Assembly (NCBI GenBank): GCA_020633955.1
Contig: JACKCP010000032.1
Coordinates: forward strand, 1-5,666
Reading direction: 5' to 3'
Length of the DNA: 5,666 nt
Source: Desulfobacteraceae bacterium
GTDB lineage: Bacteria > Desulfobacterota > Desulfobacteria > Desulfobacterales > JACKCP01
The number at the start of each line of letters is the position of its first letter. Positions within the stretch are counted from its first letter, which is position 1. Shown piece by piece: positions 1 to 5,220 of the stretch. The notes beneath the pieces were generated by a model. It saw only the letters and a list, made by a program, of their open reading frames with translations. It was not told where the DNA came from and searched no databases. Position numbers and translations under genes: made by a program.

Positions 1-1546
1 ATTCTGCAAAATCGGGTTTTTTATTATCTCTCATTTTAAGGGCAGCCATTCCGCAGCGTCCTTCAAAGCCTTTAACCTCCACTCCGTAGACATTGCAGTC
101 TTCAATATTTTCAAAACCGTTTAAAATATCTGACACCTCGTTTGTTGCAACAACTTCACCCTTCCATTTAAAGGTGTCTCCAAGCCTGTCTACAAAGGAA
201 ACATAATTTTTTTTATGAAGCTTAAAAAGATCTCCGCTTATAAAATATCTGTCATTTTTTGAAAAAACATTCTCAAGTATTTTTTCATTTGTTGCCTTTT
301 TATTTCCTTTATATCCTGAAAACGGGCTGCTTTTTCCGATTTTTGCCAGAAACATTCCTGTTTCTCCTGGTTTGCATTTTATTGCATGACCTTTTCCGTC
401 CCTTAATATTTCTTCATTTTCAATATTGTATTTTACAACCTCTCCAACTTTCTTCCATCCAATATTAAGTTTTCCTATCATTCCTGGCTCACCTTTAACA
501 TTGGCAAGTCCGCCGACACCTTCTGTAGCTCCGTATACCTCTATAATTTTACTGATATTGAAACGGTTTTTAAAATCGAGCCAGTAATCCTTTCTCATTC
601 CGTTTCCAAGGATATGCAGAAGTGGATTTTCATAATCATTGTCTTTTAAAGGCTGGTTATTCAGATATCTGCACAATTCACCAATATAAACAAAAAGTGA
701 GGCATTATATTTTCTTATATCGTCCCAGAAAGCGGTGGCAGAAAATTTTCTTCTAAAAGCAAAGGTTCCTCCATGGATCAGACTTGTTGACCAGGCTATA
801 TTTATGCCGCTGTTATGATAAAGGGGAAGACAGCAGTATTGAACATCTTCAGGTATGGCATTGAGACAGAACCCTCCTGCTCCGTATCCAAGCTGAATCC
901 ATTTATGATGAATAAGTGAAGTTGCCTTTGGAAGTCCGGTTGTTCCTGAGGTGTATATATATTCAAGCAGATCTCCGGTATTAAGATTCTTAACTGTCTC
1001 AGGATTTTCACAGGAGTAAGATTCAATCAGACTGTTTATATTTTTTATATTATCTGTAAGCTCTCCTTTAAAACCTGTGCTCTCTGAAAAAACAAGGCCC
1101 GGCTCTTCAAGCTTTATATCATTTTCAGCTTCTATATAGGTTTCTATAAATTCATGTCCTGCAATAACAGCTCTTGCTTTTACAATATTTACAGCATGGG
1201 ATAAAATTTTGCCTTTTACATTGGTGTTTAAAAGGGCCGGAACAACTCCGATTTTTGAAAGGCCTGCATGAATAATAAGAAACTCCGGCCTGTTGTCCAT
1301 TAAAAGAGCTATTGTATCTCCTTTTTTGAAACCAAGAGACAGAAAGTAGCTTGCGTATTTATTGGCCTGTTCATTAAATTCTTTATATGAAATCGATCTG
1401 TCTTCAAAAAGAATCAGAGGTTTTTCTTTATACTTTTTTGCCTGTTTTTCCAAAATACTTCCAAGGGATATGTTTTCTCCTTTTTTAAGGGTAAGTCCCT
1501 TTATCATTCCTCTTAACTTTGAAACATTTCTTTTTATAGACATCAT
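1..1546 (-). CDS. Long/very-long-chain fatty acyl-CoA synthetase, FATP-type (3' end outside window)
   Basis: The frame is open from the left edge to an ATG at 1546, giving 515 residues; the C-terminus is missing. A second ATG follows at 1543, an in-frame TAA lies five codons upstream, and a weak AAGAAAGA ribosome site precedes the start. Members of the adenylate-forming superfamily activate a carboxylate with ATP to an acyl-AMP and transfer it to CoA. Motifs seen: P-loop YTSGTTGLPKAT at residues 198-209, YIGELCRYL at 287-295 (typical of FATP/very-long-chain synthetases), YGATEG at 338-343, SGDLF at 437-441 and RLGDTFKWKGEVV at 454-466. The last is the FATP signature, but with Val465 where GEN is usual. 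Family members are about 600 residues, so roughly 85 are outside. No signal peptide is seen. Fatty-acid uptake or activation is the likely role; the exact substrate cannot be told. Confidence 0.93.
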   Translation of the reverse strand, partial: MMSIKRNVSKLRGMIKGLTLKKGENISLGSILEKQAKKYKEKPLILFEDRSISYKEFNEQANKYASYFLSLGFKKGDTIALLMDNRPEFLIIHAGLSKIGVVPALLNTNVKGKILSHAVNIVKARAVIAGHEFIETYIEAENDIKLEEPGLVFSESTGFKGELTDNIKNINSLIESYSCENPETVKNLNTGDLLEYIYTSGTTGLPKATSLIHHKWIQLGYGAGGFCLNAIPEDVQYCCLPLYHNSGINIAWSTSLIHGGTFAFRRKFSATAFWDDIRKYNASLFVYIGELCRYLNNQPLKDNDYENPLLHILGNGMRKDYWLDFKNRFNISKIIEVYGATEGVGGLANVKGEPGMIGKLNIGWKKVGEVVKYNIENEEILRDGKGHAIKCKPGETGMFLAKIGKSSPFSGYKGNKKATNEKILENVFSKNDRYFISGDLFKLHKKNYVSFVDRLGDTFKWKGEVVATNEVSDILNGFENIEDCNVYGVEVKGFEGRCGMAALKMRDNKKPDFAE

Positions 1547-1730
1547 AAAAAATCTTTCTTAGTTTTAATTTTACGCAGACTGTTTCATAAACTATTTTGA
1601 TTATTTAACCACAGATATCTTAAAGAAAATAATTCCTCAAGATTTTTACAGCAGAATTAAACAGCATAGATCTTTTTTCTATTATTTCTTGCAACATGGT
1701 TTTCCCCAATATAAATTTCATTCCATCTAA

Positions 1731-1735
1731 AAGGA
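1731..1735 (+). promoter_or_regulatory. Ribosome binding site that decides the start of the MalT-like frame
   Basis: AAGGA stands five bases before the ATG at 1741. The in-frame ATG at 1696 has no such site, and the 15 residues it would add do not resemble the family N-terminus. The later ATG is therefore preferred. The 149 bases between the divergent acyl-CoA synthetase and position 1696 must hold both promoters, but I see no convincing -35/-10 pair there. Confidence 0.6.
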
Positions 1736-1740
1736 AAGCC

Positions 1741-2271
1741 ATGAATTCAATAGGAATAATAAATTCCAAATCAGCCACACCTTTAAACAAAGGTGCAGTA
1801 TCAAGACCAGGGCTTGAAAATCATATTTTTGAAATAGTCTCTAAGAAAGCTGCTATAATAAGTGCTCCTGCAGGATTTGGCAAAACAACCCTTGTAAGCA
1901 CAAGCATTGACAGACTTGGTAAAGATATTGTCTGGTATACAACAGATGAATATGACAAAAATTTTGATCTGTTTTTTTCGTATATTATTCAGGGATTTAA
2001 AAAAATATATCCTGATTTCGGAGCCAAACTTTTAAGCAAAGCAGCTTCAGGTATTCAGGAAAAAAGTAAATTTATATACAACCTTGCTGCAGAAATTGAA
2101 GAAAGCCTTGAAAATGATCCTATGCAGATAATATCAGGCAGGGTTGACAGACCTGTGGTACATTTTGAAGCTCCTCCTGCCGATAAGGTTCCAATGGAAA
2201 TAAAAAGATTTATTGAGTTGGAAGCAGATATGGATGATTTGGATCAAACCGTTGCCACTATTTCCTCTTAG
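1741..2271 (+). pseudogene. Truncated MalT-like (LAL/STAND) ATPase regulator, fused in frame to unrelated fragments
   Basis: Read from the ATG at 1741 the frame gives 176 residues. Residues 1-127 match the N-terminus of MalT-type LuxR regulators: an S-R-P-G-L box at 21-25, Walker A APAGFGKTT at 42-50, then DIVWYTTDEYDKNFDLFFSY, the usual segment before Walker B. Full-length proteins of this family have about 900 residues with a TPR-like sensor and a C-terminal LuxR helix-turn-helix. Here homology stops around residue 127, before Walker B. The frame then continues into a Fic-family piece (128-160) and a tail ending DQTVATISS that lies in the direct repeat. With no DNA-binding domain it cannot work as a classical regulator. 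The good ribosome site and open chimeric frame mean a protein could still be made. It is divergent from the acyl-CoA synthetase, so the intact ancestor may have controlled that gene (inference). Confidence 0.75.
2122..2214 (+). pseudogene. Fragment of the N-terminal part of a Fic-family protein
   Basis: About 31 residues beginning MQIISGRVDRPVVHFEAPPA and running through DKVPMEIKRFIE resemble the conserved stretch upstream of the Fic catalytic domain (usual pattern: SGR-G-x-x-x-V-H-F/Y-EAPP-A-x-x-VP-x-EM-x-x-F). The HPFxxGNGR catalytic motif is absent, so no AMP-transfer activity is possible. The fragment is in frame with the MalT-like piece before it. The internal ATG at 2122 coincides with the junction, so it may be the old Fic start. 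It ends where the direct repeat begins. The assignment rests on recalled family patterns. Confidence 0.5.
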
Positions 2272-2401
2272 CTTTTTAAATTTGAGTCAGGTGAGTCAAG
2301 AGAATGCCTGCCCTCTTTACTTCAGATTTTTTTGAAACAAAAAAATAGATATATTTATGATTCCTGGCAAAGTTTATGGAAAAAAAGTCTTTCCTACCCT
2401 T
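2215..2401. repeat. Direct repeat, copy 1 (about 187 bp)
   Basis: This stretch recurs at 3393-3580 in the same orientation with about nine differences, one of them a single-base indel near 2380. Five of the differences crowd into the first 37 bases. The repeat is composite: its left part carries the plus-strand tail DQTVATISS and stop, and its right part carries, on the minus strand, the middle of an ATPase N-terminus. Sequences outside both copies are unrelated. The two copies bracket the toxin-antitoxin operon. Confidence 0.9.
2276..2401 (-). pseudogene. ATPase gene remnant, degenerate copy 1
   Basis: The minus strand encodes KYIYFFVSKKSEVKRAGIL and more, ending in TAA at 2276-2278, as in the better preserved copy at 3454-3678. 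A missing base in the A-run near 2380 throws the Walker A region out of frame, so GKTFLSINF of copy 2 reads as GRKDFFSINF here. Sequence to the right of 2401 is not ATPase. The fragment has neither a start nor a P-loop and is dead. Confidence 0.65.
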
Positions 2402-2438
2402 GTCTGGAAAGAATTGGGATTGTAGCAAATGGAATATT

Positions 2439-2591
2439 CTACTGGCGATACAAGATAATTTTTTCTTTATCAATGAAATCACCCCATTCATCAAGGCCGA
2501 AATCTGTTGAAAGCCAGTTGTTTCTGTTTCCTGTCTGAGCATGATATGCAATTGATGACCATCTGTATTCTTTATGAAGCAGTGTTAACAT
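2439..2591 (-). pseudogene. C-terminal fragment of a Y1/REP-associated tyrosine transposase
   Basis: A 50-residue minus-strand frame reads KEYRWSSIAYHAQTGN, then WLSTDFGLDEWG, and ends at YRQ and a TAG. The Y-R-W-S-S motif followed by a W/F-L-S-x-D-F-G-L segment and an Y-R-x-x-V region is typical of the C-terminal end of IS200-like/RAYT transposases. The HUH motif and catalytic tyrosine of the main domain are absent. The ATG at 2591 probably has no meaning: it overlaps the last codons of the toxin gene, and the homology starts right at the toxin's end, so this is a junction scar. REP-associated transposases mobilise short palindromic repeats, which fits the GGGGACAGGCAC-like motif seen elsewhere in the window. 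Confidence 0.5.
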
Positions 2592-2917
2592 ATGTCAATA
2601 AATCGTTTTATAAGAATATCTTCAACATTCCTGCGAGAATCAATAACAGATAAGACATAAATTTCTTTACCAGATATTCTGTATATTAAGCGCCACGGCT
2701 CAATAATTAACTCTCGATATAATAAAACACCTTGATCGTAAAGTTCAGGGACAATTCGACCTCTTTCAGGCATAGTATAGAGGTCTGAGGCTTGTTTTTT
2801 GATTTTTGCTAATATTTTTTCAGCATTTTCAGGGCTATCATCGGCAATATATTCAATAATATTGATTAAGTCTTTTTCTGCAACATTTGCCCAAATTACA
2901 TTGTATTTAGTACTCAT
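2585..2917 (-). CDS. RelE/ParE-superfamily toxin
   Basis: This 110-residue protein is the toxin of a type II module. Family members are either ribosome-dependent mRNA endonucleases (RelE) or gyrase poisons (ParE); the sequence does not settle which. Seen: an N-terminal strand and amphipathic helices (AEKDLINIIEYIADDSPENA), then PERGR at 50-54, YREL with EPWRLIYRI at 67-81, and IDSRRNVEDIL at 92-102, in the usual order for the fold. The ATG overlaps the antitoxin stop as ATGA, so translation is probably coupled. The tail FIDIC runs past the normal end of the family and overlaps the transposase scar, so the original stop may have been lost. No frame damage is visible and the gene looks functional. 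Confidence 0.88.
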   Translation of the reverse strand: MSTKYNVIWANVAEKDLINIIEYIADDSPENAEKILAKIKKQASDLYTMPERGRIVPELYDQGVLLYRELIIEPWRLIYRISGKEIYVLSVIDSRRNVEDILIKRFIDIC

Positions 2918-3195
2918 TTAAGTTTAGCGACCAGTGCTTTTTCAATGTCGTCGAATACATTTTTTTGTGTTTTGACCTTACCATTTCGTATATCACTTTC
3001 ACCTTGTGAGATTAACTTTAATATACCGATTGCATTTTTCATATCTTCATAACTTTTAGGGTCTTGAAGAACAGCTCGGGGTTCACCATTTTGCGTGATA
3101 ATTACAGGTCTATGAGTTGTATTGATTTGATTCAACAGATCAGCCGCTTTTGATTTTAAATAAGTAACAGGTTTTATGTCATCTATAATATGCAT
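2914..3195 (-). CDS. Phd/YefM-family antitoxin
   Basis: This 93-residue antitoxin partners the downstream toxin. It has the family pattern: KPVTYLKSKAADLLNQIN (5-25), then RPVIITQNGEPRAVLQDPKSYE (29-50), a dimerising DNA-binding domain. An acidic C-terminal tail with FDDIEKAL (81-88) follows and would wrap the toxin. An in-frame GTG lies two codons upstream, but GGAGG sits five bases before the ATG at 3195 and would touch the GTG, so the ATG is the start. It is first in a two-gene operon, with a 4-base overlap to the toxin. By family precedent the complex represses its own promoter; a candidate operator overlaps the -10 element. Confidence 0.9.
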   Translation of the reverse strand: MHIIDDIKPVTYLKSKAADLLNQINTTHRPVIITQNGEPRAVLQDPKSYEDMKNAIGILKLISQGESDIRNGKVKTQKNVFDDIEKALVAKLK

Positions 3196-3206
3196 TTTCA
3201 CCTCCA

Positions 3207-3232
3207 GTCTTTTTAAGGTATCAAATTAAGAC
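3207..3232. promoter_or_regulatory. Candidate antitoxin operator
   Basis: An interrupted inverted repeat, GTCTT-TT-TTAA at one end and TTAAGAC at the other, spans the spacer and -10 of the operon promoter. Phd/YefM proteins bind palindromes in this position, so autoregulation is plausible. The arms are short and contain a two-base insertion, so this is a suggestion from position and symmetry only. Confidence 0.35.
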
Positions 3233-3242
3233 CGATTGTCAA
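3215..3242 (-). promoter_or_regulatory. Sigma-70 promoter of the toxin-antitoxin operon
   Basis: On the minus strand a perfect -35 TTGACA (3242-3237) is followed after 16 bases by TACCTT (3220-3215). The start codon lies about 20 bases past the -10 element, with a strong GGAGG in between, so the leader is very short. Confidence 0.7.
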
Positions 3243-3368
3243 GTGTATTTTTTGACTGCAAAAAACAACAAACTGAAAGCTTATATTTTCATTAAAGAAT
3301 ATTCATGGAATACTATTTTTTTCTCATTATCAACTAAAACTGAGTCGCATCTTTTATTTTCAACTTTT

Positions 3369-3446
3369 GGTGCTGTTGTAAACAAAATAAAAGAGTTGAA
3401 AGCAGGGATGAATGATTTTGATCAAACCGTTGCCACTATTTCCTCT
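3369..3446 (+). pseudogene. Possible fragment of a methyl-accepting chemotaxis protein
   Basis: Twenty-six residues, GAVVNKIKELKAGM followed by NDFDQTVATISS, end at a TAG. They resemble the coiled-coil signalling region of chemotaxis receptors, where a V-x-x-I-x-x-I heptad pattern leads into ATISSAVEEQ; here the frame breaks just after ISS. The same tail ends the chimeric frame at 2271. The upstream part of this frame (from 3243) is low-complexity and unconvincing. There is no ribosome site and the piece is too short for certainty. Confidence 0.3.
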
Positions 3447-3580
3447 TAGCTTTTTAAATTTGAGTCAGGTGAGTCAAGAGGATGCCTGCCCTCTTTACTT
3501 CAGATTTTTTTGAAACAAAAAAATAGATATATTTATGATTCCCGGCAAAGTTTATGGATAAAAAAGTTTTTCCTACCCTT
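3393..3580. repeat. Direct repeat, copy 2 (about 188 bp)
   Basis: This is the partner of 2215-2401, offset by 1178 bp (1179 after the indel). This copy is continuous on its right with more ATPase sequence, including the intact Walker A and the start codon. It is therefore the better candidate for the original, and copy 1 for the derived copy. Confidence 0.9.
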
Positions 3581-3678
3581 CTTCTTCCTGTAAGCACAGT
3601 CTTTTTAGAGTTTTATTTGGACAGGTTTAAAATATTATCAAGGAGTTTTAACTCATTTTCTCTATTGTAGAATTTCAT
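3454..3678 (-). pseudogene. N-terminal remnant of an archaeal-type ATPase (ATPase_2/DUF234-like)
   Basis: From an ATG at 3678 the minus strand reads MKFYNRENELKLLDNILNLS, the standard start of this P-loop ATPase family. A TAA at 3613-3615 interrupts it after Lys21. The same frame continues with NSKKTVLTGRRRVGKT (Walker A), then KYIYFFVSKKSE, and homology ends there. The final residues VKRAGILLTHLTQI come from a junction at a GGGCAGGCAT motif and stop at 3454. Intact proteins have about 450 residues, with Walker B, sensor motifs and a C-terminal nuclease-like domain; all of these are missing. One nonsense codon plus truncation make it a pseudogene, although the first 60 or so codons are otherwise well preserved, which suggests recent decay. 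Confidence 0.75.
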
Positions 3679-3681
3679 AAT

Positions 3682-3699
3682 AAAAAAAGGGGTTACCCC
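3682..3699 (-). terminator. Short rho-independent terminator after the DUF1877 gene
   Basis: On the minus strand GGGG-TAA-CCCC is followed at once by seven T. It lies about 30 bases after the DUF1877 stop. The stem is only four base pairs, so it would be weak. Confidence 0.5.
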
Positions 3700-3730
3700 G
3701 AGCTCTGATGGAACCAATTGTTCGGAATTC

Positions 3731-4327
3731 CTATTGCATACTAACAACTATCCCTAAATTTTTAGAAACTGCGTCACAGATAAAACTCTTTAATTCATCA
3801 AAATATCCAAGAAGATAACTAAATGTATCGTCGTCTTCAGAATCTTTATCCCAAATTTCTGGATAAATACCCTTTTTAGTCATGATATCTGGCTCAAAGC
3901 GTGTCCGAAGGTAATCTTCAGTAACCTTACTGAGAGCATTATTTATGTCAGCAACTTCTAAAGCTCGAAAGACACGAACCGGCCCGTATCCTACATCAAT
4001 ATCTCCAACTTCAGTTCCACCCGCGACGAGAAAATTCAGTGGGGGGTCCCCCTCCCAATCAGAACCTGTAAGAAGAAAATGAATTCCGTGCCATGCTTTA
4101 TCAAGGTCTGTATCCATGAGTTCGCCATCTCCAAATTCTAGTTTAGGAACTGGCTCAGATTTTGGTGGTTTCTTTCCAAATAACCGTGAAAAAAAGCCTT
4201 GTCTTACAGGTATATCTATAAAATCAGTCTCATCTGGTGCTATCACACTCCAGATAAGTACTGGAGCAGCAAGAACTTTTTCAATCGAATCATCTGATAA
4301 AGCTGTAAGGCAGAGAACCATGCTCAC
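3731..4327 (-). CDS. DUF1877 (YfbM-like) family protein
   Basis: This 198-residue cytoplasmic protein has unknown biochemical function. The family is recognised by MSMVLCLTALSDD at the start, DLDKAWHGIHFLLTG at 74-88, GYGPVR at 113-118, a F-x-x-x-x-M segment leading to IYPEIWD at 154-160, and a C-terminal YLLGYFDELKSF helix; all are present in the usual order. The start is GTG at 4327: AAAGGA stands seven bases before it, and MSM matches the common family N-terminus. Residues 36-66 carry a basic, proline-rich insert (FFSRLFGKKPPKSEPVPK) seen in only some members. It is read away from a gene-trailing palindrome (4365-4427) and ends in a terminator, so it looks like a separate unit. Its base composition seems richer in G+C than the neighbours. 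DUF1877 proteins often sit in polymorphic-toxin or accessory settings, but no partner is evident here. Confidence 0.9.
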   Translation of the reverse strand: MSMVLCLTALSDDSIEKVLAAPVLIWSVIAPDETDFIDIPVRQGFFSRLFGKKPPKSEPVPKLEFGDGELMDTDLDKAWHGIHFLLTGSDWEGDPPLNFLVAGGTEVGDIDVGYGPVRVFRALEVADINNALSKVTEDYLRTRFEPDIMTKKGIYPEIWDKDSEDDDTFSYLLGYFDELKSFICDAVSKNLGIVVSMQ

Positions 4328-4364
4328 TGTTAATTCCTTTCTATTTCCTGAAGTTTTAATTACT

Positions 4365-4427
4365 TGCAGTTAAAGGTGCGACAACCCTTGCGTTCTTCTA
4401 TAAAAGTTCGAGCGCCTTTAACTGTCA
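4365..4427. repeat. Imperfect palindrome E1, attC-like in size and place
   Basis: The arms CAGTTAAAGG (4367-4376) and CCTTTAACTG (4415-4424) pair perfectly. Weaker inner pairing follows (TGC/GCG, AAC/GTT) with unpaired bases. It begins 21 bases after the stop of the secreted-protein gene. It aligns along its length with E2 (5221-5285), including the ends TGCA and TGTCA outside the strong arms. No T-run follows, so it is not an ordinary terminator. Confidence 0.75.
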
Positions 4428-4448
4428 ACTGGATATAGGTTTATGATA

Positions 4449-4940
4449 TTAGTAAAGTTCTTTTACTTTTCTATATGAAATAATATCAGGGGAAACAAAT
4501 TTTCCATCTTTGACCTTGAATTCAACAAATATCTCACATTTATGGCAGTTTCCACCTGACCAATATCCAATAACAAAATTTTGTTCCTTGCAATAGGCTT
4601 TAAAAGGCAAATAAGTCCTTGCTTTTAAAAGTTTATTTTTAAGTTCATGTATTTCATTACAATTAGGTATTTTTAATGATATCTTAGATGTTTCGTAATA
4701 AGCATTTTTTGATAAATATATATGAGAGCCATAAAAATTATTTATATGATATTTTGAAGGTACTTTTCTTTCATACTTTTCAGGAAATTTTTCAGTAACC
4801 AACCTGATATTATAACTAGAACTGCTATAAGTAACCTCATGTATTGCTGAAGTTAACTTTTGGTTGTTCAGATAAAATTCAGCGGAAAATACATCTGAGC
4901 TATTTAAAACAAAAAATAAAACTATTAAAAATTTATTCAT
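4449..4940 (-). CDS. Small secreted protein of unknown function with four cysteines
   Basis: I do not recognise this family. From the ATG at 4940 it has 163 residues. A GTG four codons upstream is possible, but the signal peptide starts best at MNKFLIVLFFVLNSSDVFSA, with a likely signal peptidase I cut after Ala20. The mature part is rich in Tyr, Lys and Asn and holds Cys94, Cys117, Cys132 and Cys135, the last two as C-H-K-C in GYWSGGNCHKCEIFVEF. Two disulfides or a small metal or redox site are both possible. There is no lipobox and no further membrane segment, so a periplasmic location is inferred. No strong ribosome site is visible. It stands alone, is followed by palindrome E1, and resembles the short secreted orphans found in integron cassettes. 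Confidence 0.75.
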   Translation of the reverse strand: MNKFLIVLFFVLNSSDVFSAEFYLNNQKLTSAIHEVTYSSSSYNIRLVTEKFPEKYERKVPSKYHINNFYGSHIYLSKNAYYETSKISLKIPNCNEIHELKNKLLKARTYLPFKAYCKEQNFVIGYWSGGNCHKCEIFVEFKVKDGKFVSPDIISYRKVKELY

Positions 4941-5016
4941 GGTAATGACCACATAAGGGCGAAGCTTAATTGCCCGCCGTGAATTTAGTTATAATTTTGA
5001 AAATTCCGGTGCCATA

Positions 5017-5037
5017 ATACCTGAAAGTTTCAGGTAT
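5017..5037. repeat. Perfect 10-bp inverted repeat around one central base
   Basis: ATACCTGAAA is followed by G and then TTTCAGGTAT. It lies about 77 bases upstream of the secreted-protein start and next to the GGGGACAGGCAC motif. It could be an operator, a hairpin of a small mobile element, or the end of the IS remnant. No T-run follows on either strand. Confidence 0.8.
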
Positions 5038-5120
5038 CAATGATTATTGTGCCTGTCCCCTTTTTCTCTAACAGGAAGGAGCAGAGATTGAGCCTGATCA
5101 TATTTTTTATATTTTGCCAT
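5037..5120 (-). pseudogene. N-terminal stub of an IS1182-like transposase
   Basis: After a good ribosome site (GGGGA, four bases before the ATG) the frame reads MAKYKKYDQAQSLLLPVR. This resembles the first residues of IS1182/DUF772-type transposases (MAKYK-x-Y-x-x-x-Q-x-x-L-L-P). Homology ends there: the next codons, EKGDRHNNH and TGA, come from the GGGGACAGGCAC motif and what follows. The DDE domain is absent. The native 5' leader of the IS probably runs up to about 5214, where palindrome E2 follows. Confidence 0.6.
5049..5060. repeat. GGGGACAGGCAC motif (REP/RAYT-like)
   Basis: GTGCCTGTCCCC on the plus strand is, from memory, a motif common beside REP-associated transposases. It marks exactly where the IS1182-like stub breaks off. 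A weaker relative (GGGCAGGCAT on the minus strand) lies in both direct repeats, where the ATPase breaks off. Confidence 0.45.
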
Positions 5121-5220
5121 GATTTCCCCACTTTTTACGAAGAGAATATTGTATTTTATCAATATAATCAGCACTATAATTTTTTCTTACTTATTCTACA
5201 GGCTCAACGTGTAGATAACC

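Noticed and set aside
259..468. Plus-strand hydrophobic frame of 69 codons
   Set aside because: Antisense to the acyl-CoA synthetase; the Phe/Leu-rich peptide is what AT-rich Lys/Glu codons give on the opposite strand.
802..1026. Minus-strand frame of 74 codons
   Set aside because: Overlaps the clear acyl-CoA synthetase frame on the same strand and has no recognisable protein features.
1362..1562. Plus-strand frame of 66 codons
   Set aside because: Antisense to the start of the acyl-CoA synthetase, with no supporting motif or ribosome site.
1547..1740. CRISPR, tRNA, riboswitch or clear promoter in the divergent intergenic region
   Set aside because: No repeats, cloverleaf or conserved leader were seen, and candidate -35/-10 pairs were too weak to list.
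2332..2538. Plus-strand frame of 68 codons
   Set aside because: Runs antisense across the ATPase and transposase remnants, which explain the sequence better.
2276..2551. Minus-strand 91-codon frame as one gene
   Set aside because: Only its C-terminal third matches anything (the ATPase remnant); the rest is an out-of-frame reading of the transposase scar and a junction.
4116..4373. Plus-strand frame of 85 codons
   Set aside because: Antisense to the well-supported DUF1877 gene.
4365..4427. E1 as a canonical integron attC site
   Set aside because: The ends do not fit RYYYAAC...GTTRRRY on either strand; the outer arm reads GTTAAAGG...CCTTTAAC, the opposite polarity. Kept only as attC-like.
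5088..5207. TTGAGCCTG (5088-5096) and CAGGCTCAA (5199-5207) as IS terminal inverted repeats
   Set aside because: One copy lies inside the transposase coding stub, so it cannot be an IS end; a nine-base match may be chance.
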